A stretch of 64,000 nt of DNA. Source: Aphanomyces cochlioides (taxonomy: Eukaryota > Oomycota > Saprolegniomycetes > Saprolegniales > Verrucalvaceae). The DNA is taken from positions 496,001-560,000 of the forward strand of contig JAHQRK010000017.1 in the NCBI GenBank assembly GCA_019828595.1. Reading direction: 5' to 3'. Position 1 is the first letter of the stretch; every line of letters begins with the position of its first letter. This document shows, in pieces, positions 40,901 through 52,142 of the stretch. The translations under genes and the position numbers were made by a program. Under the pieces are notes generated by a model. The model ran no database searches, was not told the origin of the DNA, and worked only from the letters and a program-made list of their open reading frames with translations.

Positions 40901-43371
40901 GTGCTGCGGGGATGGCATGGATTCCCCTTCTACCCCTGTCACTGGGGGTCTGGCCCCGGCCTTTCTCGTGACCAATGGGACTGAGCCAGCAGCCACCAAC
41001 CGCGTCGCCCCCTGTGCTGAGCCTCCTAGAACGGGAGAGGAAGAAGAAAAATCTCAAGAGGACGTGGATATGGTCTCTGGAGACGCCGAGGGGAAGGATT
41101 CTACTGAAACCGAGGCCTTAACCGACGAGGGAAATACTCAAATTCACTCGGAGGTGGATGGGTCAGGCGACATTAACGGCCAAGCGAAGCCGTGTGATAC
41201 TCCTGGAGAAGTTATTCAAGAGGAAAAAATCGACAAACAATGACAATGAACAGTCAAATCAAGACATTGTCGACAAATCCGTTGCTCAAGGAAATGGCGC
41301 TGTTGATCCTCCTACCGCGGCAGACAAAATACAAGGCGATCAAGAGCAACAAAACGCTGAAAAGGCCAATCCATGGACGCAAAAGACTCCCGGCAAGGAT
41401 TCAGCTTCGTCCAAGAAAGATTCCAAGCAAGGCAATGCCCCCAAAGGCGCGAAACATAGCAACACTGGTGCTCATGCTATTGCCGATGACGATATTGCGC
41501 GATGCGAGGCCATGGCGGACGCATTCTACAAAGACTCTGGTGACATGGACGCCTTCATTGAAAACATTTTGCTCACCCCCCAGTCCCAAGTGTACGAGCT
41601 CACAGTCAAGTTGGGCGAAGCCTACAAGGACTGGTCCGAAAAAGTCATCTGCGATCAATTTGTCAAGGAAAATCCTGGTTCGTTATGGGGCTCCAAATTT
41701 CCGAACATTTTGATCCACAAGAAGAACCCACAGACCATTGTGATCTCAAGTTACAACTTGTCTACGTGCGTGGAAATGGGAGGCACAACGTTTCGACTTG
41801 GTGGCAAAGATTTCCTGGTTCCCAAGTACTCGCGTTATGGCAACAACTACTATGTTACGTTCAACAAGGTCAGTCACCCTTCGATGGCCAAGGCAATTGT
41901 CAAGAAAATGGCTGCATTGACCAAGTCAGCGATAGCAGCATTCAACCCTACTGCTGGTCAGAACATCAAGTCGCCGCATTTGAGAGTCATTTTCAAGTCG
42001 CCTGCGCCTCCTGCAGTGTTGGTGCCAAAATCCGGCGACGCACTACGCGAAATCACCATTACGGATCCGTCGGGTCAGCCTTTTGTCGTCGTGTTTCAGC
42101 ACAAGATCGCTGCTCTGAACAAGACATTGCCTCCGTCGATTGTTTCACGACGTGCAGAGGCCAAGGCTGAAAAAGCGAAGGCAAAAGCGGCCAAGGCAGC
42201 GGCAAAATCTCCTCCGTCAGGAGAAAAAGAACCTGAACCTGATGGAGACGATCATGATCAAGACCTTGGAACAAATGCGGAAGGCGAGGCCGACTCAACT
42301 GAGGCATCTGGAGATCGTCAAGATGAACAACCACAGCCAACAGCTCCTTCTCATGGCTCTGATGTCGATATGTCTGGTGACAGCGATCCCCCTAACAACA
42401 ATGGACAAGACAAACAACAAGAAGATGTGGAAATGTCTACCAACGAATCGCCCGCTCTTGCTCCACCAAGTGAGCAGCCCAAGAACTCGCTGGACCTTCA
42501 ATTGGTAACGGGCTACCGGTCTGGACCAGCTCCAAAACGTACTTTGCCTTCGTCCCCACGTTTGGATCCCCTGCCGACATCCAACCGTTTTCATATCCTC
42601 GAAGAAGACGACGTGGAACTCTCGTTTGAAGACTTTGCAGTGCCTCGAATTGTATTGGAAGATTCAAGTGCGCCACGCCCGAAAAAGACCAAAGGCAAAG
42701 CGAAGAAACAACGACTTAACAAGTCTGCTGCAGCCCACCTCGAATTGGCGAAGAAGATCATTCGAGACAAGAAAGTCGAAGGCAGTATCACCGAATGTCA
42801 ACGCATTTTGCGAGATGATCCTCAGCTCGTTGCACATGCTATGTACGCACAAGATGAAGACCTCAGTTTGTTTCAGTCACTTGTTGCAACCAAGACTATT
42901 GAGCGCAAGATGGCTTTGTTAAAAGCTCAAGGCAAGCCTCACAACTACAAACATCACGTCAACTTCATGGCTCAATACAAGATTCACCCGTCAGAAATCT
43001 TGGAAGAATTGACCACGGACATACCAGAGATCAAGCGCATCCTCTTTGCACTTGCTACGATTGACTTATTCCTCTCAAATCGGGCCCCAGACCTCTACAC
43101 AAACTCGGAGGCACTGACTGTTCTATTGAACCAAGAAGCAACAAGATTGCCTGACACCAACTGCTTGACGGACTGGTCGCTGTTTGCTTTGATCGAAAAC
43201 TTCAGCGACAATCTCGAGAAGTTCACTTTGCCGGCTCCCGTCTTGTCGGCCATCTCGATGCTCAAAAGCATCACCAACAATTACCACATCGACGAGCTCT
43301 GCAGCAAAGCTCACCACTCCATGAACGCCGACGAAATTGATCCCCTCGATTTGGAGGACGATCAACTCTAA
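40901..43371 (+). pseudogene. ORF1 of c11, N-terminally cut and frameshifted
   Basis: ORF1 sequence from about residue 194 to the stop at 43369-43371. A one-base gain with a substitution in an A run at 41223-41230 (GAGGAAAAAATCGAC against GAGGAACAATCGAC) shifts the frame shortly after the acidic stretch. Downstream of that the central domain, linker and basic region are open and unchanged. The ATG at the MADAF region could in principle start the downstream part. Confidence 0.85.
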
Positions 43372-43449
43372 GGCTTCTATCCCCTGCTTCAATCCATTTC
43401 AACCTCCCCTCTCACCCCTCCATTCTACTCATTTTCATCTGTACTCGTG

Positions 43450-44204
43450 ATGAGGACAACAACTTCTCCGATGTCCCAACTGAACTCGTGGACTGGGACC
43501 CACAAATCATCTCCCTCAACACCAATGGCTTCTCCAACAGCCATCGGTACATCCTCGACAAACTATCAAGTGTTCACGACGTTTCCTTTATCCAAGAAAC
43601 CCGTTTCCGCACGCCAAGTCTCCACGACCGTGTTGCGTTCCATTGGCAACGCATCACAAACCACGAAGGCTCTTTGTTCTTTGAAGAGCCTATTTACCCT
43701 GAAGTATCCACGTCGCCAGCCACTGGAGGTCTGGCTACGTTGATACATCCTCACTCTCCTTTGAAGAACGCCACTCAAGTCCCTCATGACAACCCAGTGC
43801 TTCGTGGTCGTTATCTACAAGTGCGATGTACTCTGGGTCCACTGACAGTCGTTCTCCACAATATCTATGCGCCGGCAGCCTTCCAAGAACGAGCAAGTTA
43901 CTTCGAAGAATTGCCACGCGACTTTCCTCCACATGCGCTCCACATTGTTGGAGGAGATTTCAACTGCACTCTCAACAAAGATTTGGATTCGTTGAGACCC
44001 AGTACCTCCACCATGGCCGGCACCCTTCAACTGGAACAATGGATGCACAGTTTGTCTCTGGTGGATCTGTTTCGCCGTCAAAACCCCGTGGCAAGAACCT
44101 TCACAAGTCCCACACTCACCAACCGACTCGACTACATATTTTGTTCGTCCACCTTGGCGGGTCTTCGTCATTGGAAGGCGACGCACATGCCACACGTTCC
44201 ACAG
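43450..44204 (+). pseudogene. ORF2 5' fragment of c11 (endonuclease, broken start)
   Basis: The usual ATGAGTGACAAC start reads ATGAGGACAAC, a one-base deletion that puts the only ATG out of frame with the endonuclease. In frame the sequence is open from VDWDPQ through QETR and GGDFN to HMPHVPQ, where c12 cuts it just before the catalytic ADH. The endonuclease is thus incomplete as well as unstarted. Confidence 0.85.
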
Positions 44205-44265
44205 ACTTCCGAATTTGCCTCGTACCCCTCAAGTCAAGAAGTTATCAAGTGCCGCCGCGCTCAAA

Positions 44266-47200
44266 ATGTCCAACGCCAACAGCTGTTCCGAGCTTCGTGA
44301 GACCAACACTCACGGAGTCACCATCATTCCAGGTATTGTATCACCTCACCCACTTTCGTCGTCCAATCAGGATGGCGGAAGTGGTGTGAGTAATGTCTCT
44401 ACACCTAACCCTAGGGCCGAAGTGGAGGTCGAGTTCGACCCCAACAGCGTCTCTGGAGACCAATCTGCGTCTCGCTCCACCAGCGCTTCACCTGGTGCTC
44501 CACTCGCCGGAGTTCCAGGGGGGGTCAACCTCAGTGGGTCAGTGGTTGACCCCCAGACCACTGTCGTTAACTTGTCTAGCGAAGCCCTCACTCAGGAGGG
44601 CGAACCACTGGGGCCTTGTGCCTGTGGTGGCTGCTTCCCTGGACTCCAATTGGAGTCGATCCCCAGTGAAGGCGGCGAGAAAACGGGGTCCATGCCAGCC
44701 CTAGAGGCTACGAGGGCCCCCCCTATGGGCACACCCTGCGGTTCTGTCTACTTCCCCCCAGGGGCCTCTTCGGAGGGGCGGGGGCGGTATCCCGATTTGG
44801 GTTCTCGCCGGAGCAATGGTGTACCCCAGTCACCGTGCTGCGGGGATGGCATGGATTCCCCTTCTACCCCTGTCACTGGGGGTCTGGCCCCGGCCTTTCT
44901 CGTGACCAATGGGACTGAGCCAGCAGCCACCAACCGCGTCGCCCCCTGTGCTGAGCCTCCTAGAACGGGAGAGGAAGAAGAAAAATCTCAAGAGGACGTG
45001 GATATGGTCTCTGGAGACGCCGAGGGGAAGGATTCTACTGAAACCGAAGCCTTAACCGACGAGGGAAATACTCAAATTCACTCGGAGGTGGATGGGTCAG
45101 GCGACATTAACGGCCAAGCGAAGCCGTGTGATACTTCTGGAGAAGTTATTCAAGAGGAACAATCGACAAACAAAGACAATGAACAGTCAAATCAAGACAT
45201 TGTCGACAAATCCGTTGCTCACGGAAATGGCGCTGTTGATCCTCCTACCGCGGCAGACAAAATACAAGGCGATCAAGAGCAACAAAACGCTGAAAAGGCC
45301 AATCCATGGACGCAAAAGGCTCCCGGCAAGGATTCAGCTTCGTCCAAGAAAGATTCCAAGCAAGGCAATGCTCCCAAAGGCGCAAAACACCGCAACACTG
45401 GTGCTCATGCTGTTGCCGATGACGATATTGCGCGATGCGAGGCCATGGCGGACGCATTCTACAAAGACTCTGGTGACATGGACGCCTTCATTGAAAACAT
45501 TTTGCTCACCCCCCAGTCCCAAGTGTACGAGCTCACAGTCAAGTTGGGCGAAGCCTACAAGGACTGGTCCGAAAAAGTCATCTGCGATCAATTTGTCAAG
45601 GAAAATCCTGGTTCGTTATGGGGCTCCAAATTTCCGAACATTTTGATCCACAAGAAGAACCCACAGACCATTGTGATCTCAAGTTACAACTTGTCTACGT
45701 GCGTGGAAATGGGAGGCACAACGTTTCGACTTGGTGGCAAAGATTTCCTGGTTCCCAAATACTCGCGTTATGGCAACAACTACTACGTTACGTTCAACAA
45801 GGTCAGTCACCCTTCGATGGCCAAGGCAATTGTCAAGAAAATGGCTGCATTGACCAAGTCAGCGATAGCAGCATTCAACCCTACTGCTGGTCAGAACATC
45901 AAGTCGCCGCATTTGAGAGTCATTTTCAAGTCGCCTGCGCCTCCTGCAGTGTTGGTGCCAAAATCCGGCGACGCACTACGCGAAATCACCATTACGGATC
46001 CGTCGGGTCAGCCTTTTGTCGTCGTGTTTCAGCACAAGATCGCTGCTCTGAACAAGACATTGCCTCCGTCGATTGTTTCACGACGTGCAGAGGCCAAGGC
46101 TGAAAAAGCGAAGGCAAAAGCGGCCAAGGCAGCGGCAAAATCTCCTCCGTCAGGAGAAAAAGAACCTGAACATGATGGAGACGATCATGACCAAGACCCT
46201 GGAACAAATGCGGAAGGCAAGGCCGACTCAACTGAGGCATCTGGAGATCGTCAAGATGAACAACCACAGCCAACAGCTCCTTCTCATGGCTCTGATGTCG
46301 ATATGTCTGGTGACAGCGATCCCCCTAACAACAATGGACAAGACAAACAACAAGAAGATGTGGAAATGTCTACCAACGAATCGCCCGCTCTTGCTCCACC
46401 AAGTGAGCAGCCCAAGAACTCGCTGGACCTTCAATTGGTAACGGGCTACCGGTCTGGACCAGCTCCAAAACGTACTTTGCCTTCGTCCCCACGTTTGGAT
46501 CCCCTGCCGACATCCAACCGTTTTCATATCCTCGAAGAAGACGACGTGGAACTCTCGTTTGAAGACTTTGCAGTGCCTCGAATTGTATTGGAAGATTCAA
46601 GTGCGCCACGCCCGAAAAAGACCAAAGGCAAAGCGAAGAAACAACGACTTAACAAGTCTGCTGCAGCCCACCTCGAATTGGCGAAGAAGATCATTCGAGA
46701 CAAGAAAGTCGAAGGCAGTATCACCGAATGTCAACGCATTTTGCGAGATGATCCTCAGCTCGTTTCACATGCTATGTACGCACAAGATGAAGACCTCAGT
46801 TTGTTTCAGTCACTTGTTGCAACCAAGACTATTGAGCGCAAGATGGCTTTGTTAAAAGCTCAAGGCAAGCCTCACAACTACAAACATCACGTCAACTTCA
46901 TGGCTCAATACAAGATTCACCCGTCAGAAATCTTGGAAGAATTGACCACGGACATACCAGAGATCAAGCGCATCCTCTTTGCACTTGCTACGATTGACTT
47001 ATTCCTCTCAAATCGGGCCCCAGACCTCTACACAAACTCGGAGGCACTGACTGTTCTATTGAACCAAGAAGCAACAAGATTGCCTGACACCAACTGCTTG
47101 ACGGACTGGTCGCTGTTTGCTTTGATCGAAAACTTCAGCGACAATCTCGAGAAGTTCACTTTGCCGGCTCCCGTCTTGTCGGCCATCTCGATGCTCAAAA

Positions 47201-47304
47201 GCATCACCAACAATTACCACATCGACGAGCTCTGCAGCAAAGCTCACCACTCCATGAACGCCGACGAAATTGATCCCCTCGATTTGGAGGACGATCAACT
47301 CTAA
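44266..47304 (+). CDS. ORF1 protein of c12 (intact, 1012 aa; reference copy)
   Basis: ATG at 44266 (context CAAAATGTCC) is chosen over an upstream in-frame TTG. Residues 1 to about 390 are low-complexity, Ser/Pro/Gly- and acid-rich (EEEEKSQEDVDM near 236-247). Residues about 388-606 form a compact-looking domain (MADAFYKDSGDMDAFIENI, SSYNLSTCVEMGG, YYVTFNKVSHPSMAKAIVKKM, REITITDPSGQPFVVVF) with strand-helix alternation; I cannot name it. An Ala/Lys linker (about 606-627), an acidic stretch, then the basic KKTKGKAKKQR (784-794) and a helix-rich C-terminus ending DPLDLEDDQL follow. No CCHC knuckle is seen, unlike many LINE ORF1s. By position it should be the RNA-binding partner of ORF2; that role is inferred. 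Confidence 0.88.
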   Translation: MSNANSCSELRETNTHGVTIIPGIVSPHPLSSSNQDGGSGVSNVSTPNPRAEVEVEFDPNSVSGDQSASRSTSASPGAPLAGVPGGVNLSGSVVDPQTTVVNLSSEALTQEGEPLGPCACGGCFPGLQLESIPSEGGEKTGSMPALEATRAPPMGTPCGSVYFPPGASSEGRGRYPDLGSRRSNGVPQSPCCGDGMDSPSTPVTGGLAPAFLVTNGTEPAATNRVAPCAEPPRTGEEEEKSQEDVDMVSGDAEGKDSTETEALTDEGNTQIHSEVDGSGDINGQAKPCDTSGEVIQEEQSTNKDNEQSNQDIVDKSVAHGNGAVDPPTAADKIQGDQEQQNAEKANPWTQKAPGKDSASSKKDSKQGNAPKGAKHRNTGAHAVADDDIARCEAMADAFYKDSGDMDAFIENILLTPQSQVYELTVKLGEAYKDWSEKVICDQFVKENPGSLWGSKFPNILIHKKNPQTIVISSYNLSTCVEMGGTTFRLGGKDFLVPKYSRYGNNYYVTFNKVSHPSMAKAIVKKMAALTKSAIAAFNPTAGQNIKSPHLRVIFKSPAPPAVLVPKSGDALREITITDPSGQPFVVVFQHKIAALNKTLPPSIVSRRAEAKAEKAKAKAAKAAAKSPPSGEKEPEHDGDDHDQDPGTNAEGKADSTEASGDRQDEQPQPTAPSHGSDVDMSGDSDPPNNNGQDKQQEDVEMSTNESPALAPPSEQPKNSLDLQLVTGYRSGPAPKRTLPSSPRLDPLPTSNRFHILEEDDVELSFEDFAVPRIVLEDSSAPRPKKTKGKAKKQRLNKSAAAHLELAKKIIRDKKVEGSITECQRILRDDPQLVSHAMYAQDEDLSLFQSLVATKTIERKMALLKAQGKPHNYKHHVNFMAQYKIHPSEILEELTTDIPEIKRILFALATIDLFLSNRAPDLYTNSEALTVLLNQEATRLPDTNCLTDWSLFALIENFSDNLEKFTLPAPVLSAISMLKSITNNYHIDELCSKAHHSMNADEIDPLDLEDDQL

Positions 47305-47382
47305 GGCTTCTATCCCCTGCTTCAATCCATTTCAACCTCCCCTCTCACCCCTCCATTCTACTCATTTTCATCTGTACTCGTG

Positions 47383-50300
47383 ATGAGGACAACAACTTCT
47401 CCGATGTCCCAACTGAACTCGTGGACTGGGACCCACAAATCATCTCCCTCAACACCAATGGCTTCTCCAACAGCCATCGGTACATCCTCGACAAACTATC
47501 AAGTGTTCACGACGTTTCCTTTATCCAAGAAACCCGTTTCCGCACGCCAAGTCTCCACGACCGTGTTGCGTTCCATTGGCAACGCATCACAAACCACGAA
47601 GGCTCTTTGTTCTTTGAAGAGCCTATTTACCCTGAAGTATCCACGTCGCCAGCCACTGGAGGTCTGGCTACGTTGATACATCCTCACTCTCCTTTGAAGA
47701 ACGCCACTCAAGTCCCTCATGACAACCCAGTGCTTCGTGGTCGTTATCTACAAGTGCGATGTACTCTGGGTCCACTGACAGTCGTTCTCCACAATATCTA
47801 TGCGCCGGCAGCCTTCCAAGAACGAGCAAGTTACTTCGAAGAATTGCCACGCGACTTTCCTCCACATGCGCTCCACATTGTTGGAGGAGATTTCAACTGC
47901 ACTCTCAACAAAGATTTGGATTCGTTGAGACCCAGTACCTCCACCATGGCCGGCACCCTTCAACTGGAACAATGGATGCACAGTTTGTCTCTGGTGGACC
48001 TGTTTCGCCGTCAAAACCCCGTGGCAAGAATCTTCACAAGTCCCACACTCACCAACCGACTTGACTACATCTTTTGTTCGTCCACCTTGGCGGGTCTTCG
48101 TCATTGGAAGGCGACGCACATGCCACACGTTCCACAGGCTGACCACGTGGCTTGTCGTATCATCACAAAGCGTCAAACATTGCGCCATGGCTCTGGATCA
48201 TGGAAAGCTCCAACTTGGCTACTTCGTCTACCACGAGCGGCCGAGATTGTTCATGGATGTCTGGATCGATTTTTGGACAAGTCTCCAACATTCCACAATA
48301 TCTCCAAGGCCTACGACATGCTGGTCAATGATATCCGCTCCCAACTCAAAGAATACCATTCTCAACGATTGGAGAAACAACGTCTGCCGTTGAAGAAGTT
48401 AGCTGTCGAGATCGCTTCGCTTTTGCAAGTCCCCAACATGCGTCAAGATGCAGTGCTGGTGGATCGAGTGCGAGACCTTCAAAAGCAAATTCACGAGCTG
48501 CAAGATCGAGACAAGCAGTTTCGTCAAGACCAGGCGTTCCAACTTCACTTGTACAAAGCAGAGCGCTCGTCCAAGTTCCACTTCATGTCCCCTGTCCCTA
48601 CCCCCTTGAAGAAGACAGTCTTCAAAGAGTTGGTGGATGTCAATGGAAATGTTGTCTCCAATCAACAAGGCATGTCTGACGTCCTGGTCGACTACTACAA
48701 GGACTTGTTTGCAGCTCCCGAGGTGCAGCGATCTGGAGACGAAGTGTCGTCATTTCTGACCCCATTGACTCGACACAAGCAACTGCCAGAGCAAGCCCAG
48801 AAAGAGCTGTCGGCTCCCTTGCGCGCCAACGAGTTCTATCATCACTATTCGACACAGCAGTTCGAACTCAGCGCCAGGTCCCAACGCTCTGCCATTCGAA
48901 GTCCTCAAACTTGCACCTCACAAGTGGTCGTTGGTATTGGAGCTGCTATTCACACACCAGCTCCATTCTCACCCTCGCTTGACTCCCATGCAACTTGTCA
49001 GTACGCTGGTGTTGCTGCACAAGAAAGGCCACAAGTCACAGGCCAAGAACTATCGGCCCATTAGCCTACTCAACACGGATGTGAAAATCCTGACGAGTAT
49101 TCTGGCTTATCGACTCCAGCGCCACATTCGACACATCATCCACCCGGACCAGCAAGGCTTTATCCGTCGAAGCAATATCCAAACCAATATTGCACGACTG
49201 GATGACATGCTGCACCACATCAAACTACACAGTCCGTCCTCGATGGTGGCACTGCTTGACTTTGAGAAAGCTTTTGATCGCGTGGACCACGCGTACTTGC
49301 TCCGCGTCCTCCGTCACTATGGCTTTCCCGAAACCTTTGTTGACATGGTTCGCGTACTGTACTCGGGCCGCAAGTCTCGCATCTTGGTGAACGGCTTCTT
49401 GTCCAAGCCAGTTCACATCTCACGCGGTGTGTTGCAAGGTGATCCACTGTCGCCACTTCTGTTTGTGATCGCTTTGGAACCGATGTGCCAACTCCTACGG
49501 CAACACTCCAACTATGGCATCAAGTGTGGGGATCGCTACCACACTGGGAGTTACTTTGCCGACGACTCGCAACTCTATGCTGCAAATGAGACGTGCCTCC
49601 ACCGGCAGCTTGCATTGGTTCAAACCTTTTGCGACAAGTCTGGTTTCCGACTCAACGTAGACAAGACCCAAATTCTGACCTACAGCCAGTTGAATGGGAA
49701 CCTTGCCTCACTACAAGTTACTTCCGACAGTCCCGTGAAGGCTCTTGGTATCTTGGTTGCGCCCAATCTTTCTCCATTGGCACGTTTCAATTACGTGTTT
49801 GAGAAGTTTGTGGCTCGCTTGTCTTTGTGGCTCTACAAGGCTCGAACCATGGCCGGAAAAGTCACTATCCTGCACAGCATATGTCTGCCTGTGTTATGGT
49901 ACCAACTGGCTTTTGTCCCTGCCGACAAAGACCTGGCCAAAAAGATCGACAAGGCCATGCTTCAATTTATGCATGGTGAAGAAATCAACCCATCCTCCTC
50001 TGTCCATGGCCTCCGTTTGATCAAAAAGGAGATCATATTCATGCCGAAGAAGTCCGGTGGCTTAGGCCTGCACCATGCACTTGCTTTATGGCAACAACAC
50101 AACCGCTCTGTCATGATCAGATGCATTCAAGCCATCACCACCCCACCCCGCAAGTCTGCCATGTCCGCCTGGATTACGCCGGGCTATACTCTCCTCGAGA
50201 AGGCTTTTCATCCATGGGGTTCCCCCGAGATCTCCTCTTGGCAAATGGCTCTTCTGCATTCATCAGACAACTGTACAAGAATCCCAATATCACTCCAATG

Positions 50301-51437
50301 TGGAAAGCCTTATTGAGTAGCTGGTTTGAATCCCGCTGGACTCCGTACGGCTGTCCAAATCACATCTCATCTTTGGATGTTCCCCTTTGGCACAACTCGT
50401 ATCTGCCTGGACTCGAAGACCTATACGATCAGTGCTCTACATCGACGCAAGACCAAGCCAATGTATTGGCTTCGCTTCACATCACGAAGTTGTCGCATTT
50501 GTTGACTCCGTGTCAGCGAGTTTGGCCAGCTTCGATCTTGTTCGACAAAATCAACCGTGCCTGCCGCCAAGCCAATTTTGTCCCTCCAACGAAACAATGG
50601 ATCTCAATCTTGGTGACCAAGTTATCACGATTGTTTGAGATTGTTTCTGAAGAGGATGCTCCCGTGTTCCACTTGCCGACGCCAAGCTCTGAATGGATGG
50701 AATGGCACTGGATAATTCACCCTGACTCGAGTCCGATCTTGTTGGCGCTTGCGACTTCGAAATCGGCTAAGATCAGAGCTTCTCCAGCTGTCAGCTCGTC
50801 CATTCTTCCTACCAAGCATCTCAACCTGCCATCCAACTTTTATGAAGACCCCAAGCGCCTTACCCAACTTGCCGCCTTCCTCCAACCCGACCACATTCTC
50901 CCTCGATATGGAGAGTTCATTTTCAAGACCCTTCTCCGCGCCAACGCCATGCAATATCTGTTTCAGTACCAAGACCCCAAGCCGACGTGTGTCTTCTGTC
51001 GTGTCAATGAGACGTACGAGCATTTCCTGTTCTCTTGTGGATATGGTCAATCTGTTTGGTATTTCTTCAAGGCGATCCAGCGACTGCTCGAGTGTTCCTT
51101 TCCGTCCACGTGTCTGGAAATGTTCTACGAGACGCCCAAGCCGTCCGATGGATACTACATCCGTGGCTATCTGAAGATCTGGCCGATTGTCCGAGCCTGC
51201 GTGTATTATCAAATATGGCTCCAACGTGCCGATCGCACCTTTCGACCCGACCTCACAGCGAAGAGTCCGATGGAAGTTGCCATTCATGCTGCCTCTTTGA
51301 TCAAGCTACATCTACAACAGCTCCTGGTTGATCTCCCTCTCAAGAAGGGATACACCAAGGTATTCAATGTGCTCAAGCATCTATCTTCGGACCCCTGGTT
51401 ACGTCAACACGCCATTCCTGACAGTGTCGTTTCATGA
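47383..51437 (+). pseudogene. ORF2 of c12, three frame defects
   Basis: First, the start reads ATGAGGACAAC, with one base lost as in c11. Second, one base is gained at 48842-48846 (TATCATCACTATTC against TATCATGCTATTC), which breaks the frame before the RT core. Third, the C6 run at the GSPRD codons is reduced to C5 (50222-50226), the same change as in c4. The motifs themselves, including FADD and the CCHC finger, are preserved in their local frames. No functional enzyme is expected. Confidence 0.9.
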
Positions 51438-51584
51438 GTGAGCTGACGGCTCACCACTTCATCTCCTGTTCAATGACCACTTTGCCATATTCTGTTTTCC
51501 AAGTTCTATTTATACAGTACGAGGCAAATTAGTAAGTCATTAGGGCCTTTGCTCAAAAATAAGGTTAATACAACTCATTCAACC

Positions 51585-52064
51585 AAGACTATTGAGCGCA
51601 AGATGGCTTTGTTAAAAGCTCAAGGCAAGCCTCACAACTACAAACATCACGTCAACTTCATGGCTCAATACAAGATTCACCCGTCAGAAATCTTGGAAGA
51701 ATTGACCACGGACATACCAGAGATCAAGCGCATCCTCTTTGCACTTGCTACGATTGACTTATTCCTCTCAAATCGGGCCCCAGACCTCTACACAAACTCG
51801 GAGGCACTGACTGTTCTATTGAACCAAGAAGCAACAAGATTGCCTGACACCAACTGCTTGACGGACTGGTCGCTGTTTGCTTTGATCGAAAACTTCAGCG
51901 ACAATCTCGAGAAGTTCACTTTGCCGGCTCCCGTCTTGTCGGCCATCTCGATGCTCAAAAGCATCACCAACAATTACCACATCGACGAGCTCTGCAGCAA
52001 AGCTCACCACTCCATGAACGCCGACGAAATTGATCCCCTCGATTTGGAGGACGATCAACTCTAA
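51585..52064 (+). pseudogene. ORF1 C-terminal fragment of c13
   Basis: About 160 codons from KTIERKMALLK to the TAA at 52062-52064. It lacks everything before the helix-rich C-terminus. The frame is open back across the junction into the c12 3' UTR for a few codons. Confidence 0.85.
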
Positions 52065-52142
52065 GGCTTCTATCCCCTGCTTCAATCCATTTCAACCTCC
52101 CCTCTGACCCCTCCATTCTACTCATTTTCATCTGTACTCGTG

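Larger units (their letters stand above)
40901..44204 (+). mobile_element. LINE copy c11, outermost visible host
   Basis: This plus-strand copy is entered in ORF1 at the CCGDGMD region, where c10 cuts it, and ends at 44204 in the endonuclease part of ORF2, where c12 begins. Its 5' part should lie left of the window. It shares a one-base deletion at the ORF2 start with its guest c12. The bases before c12 (CCACACGTTCCACAG, 44190-44204) look like a left target duplication, but no right copy is present in the window. Confidence 0.82.
44205..51584 (+). mobile_element. LINE copy c12, full length (7380 bp)
   Basis: Complete from ACTTCCG (44205) to AACC (51584) and uninterrupted. ORF1 is intact and ORF2 carries three frame defects. 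At its 3' end the last bases read TCATTCAACC instead of TCATTTAACC, and truncated unit c13 follows without any target sequence. It shares VARIF, FFKAIQ and a short stop-codon hairpin with c13 and c14, so the three form one subgroup. Confidence 0.93.

Noticed and set aside
44205..44265. Self-cleaving HDV-like ribozyme at the 5' end, as in R2 and some other LINEs
   Set aside because: I looked for the nested stems and conserved core. Only a weak 5-bp pairing (ACTTC with GAAGT 33 nt later) is seen, so a ribozyme is not supported.
44215..44265. Upstream TTG start for ORF1 (MPRTPQVKK extension)
   Set aside because: A non-ATG start 51 nt upstream is unlikely in a eukaryote when a good ATG context follows. 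The extension overlaps the conserved 5' end motif.
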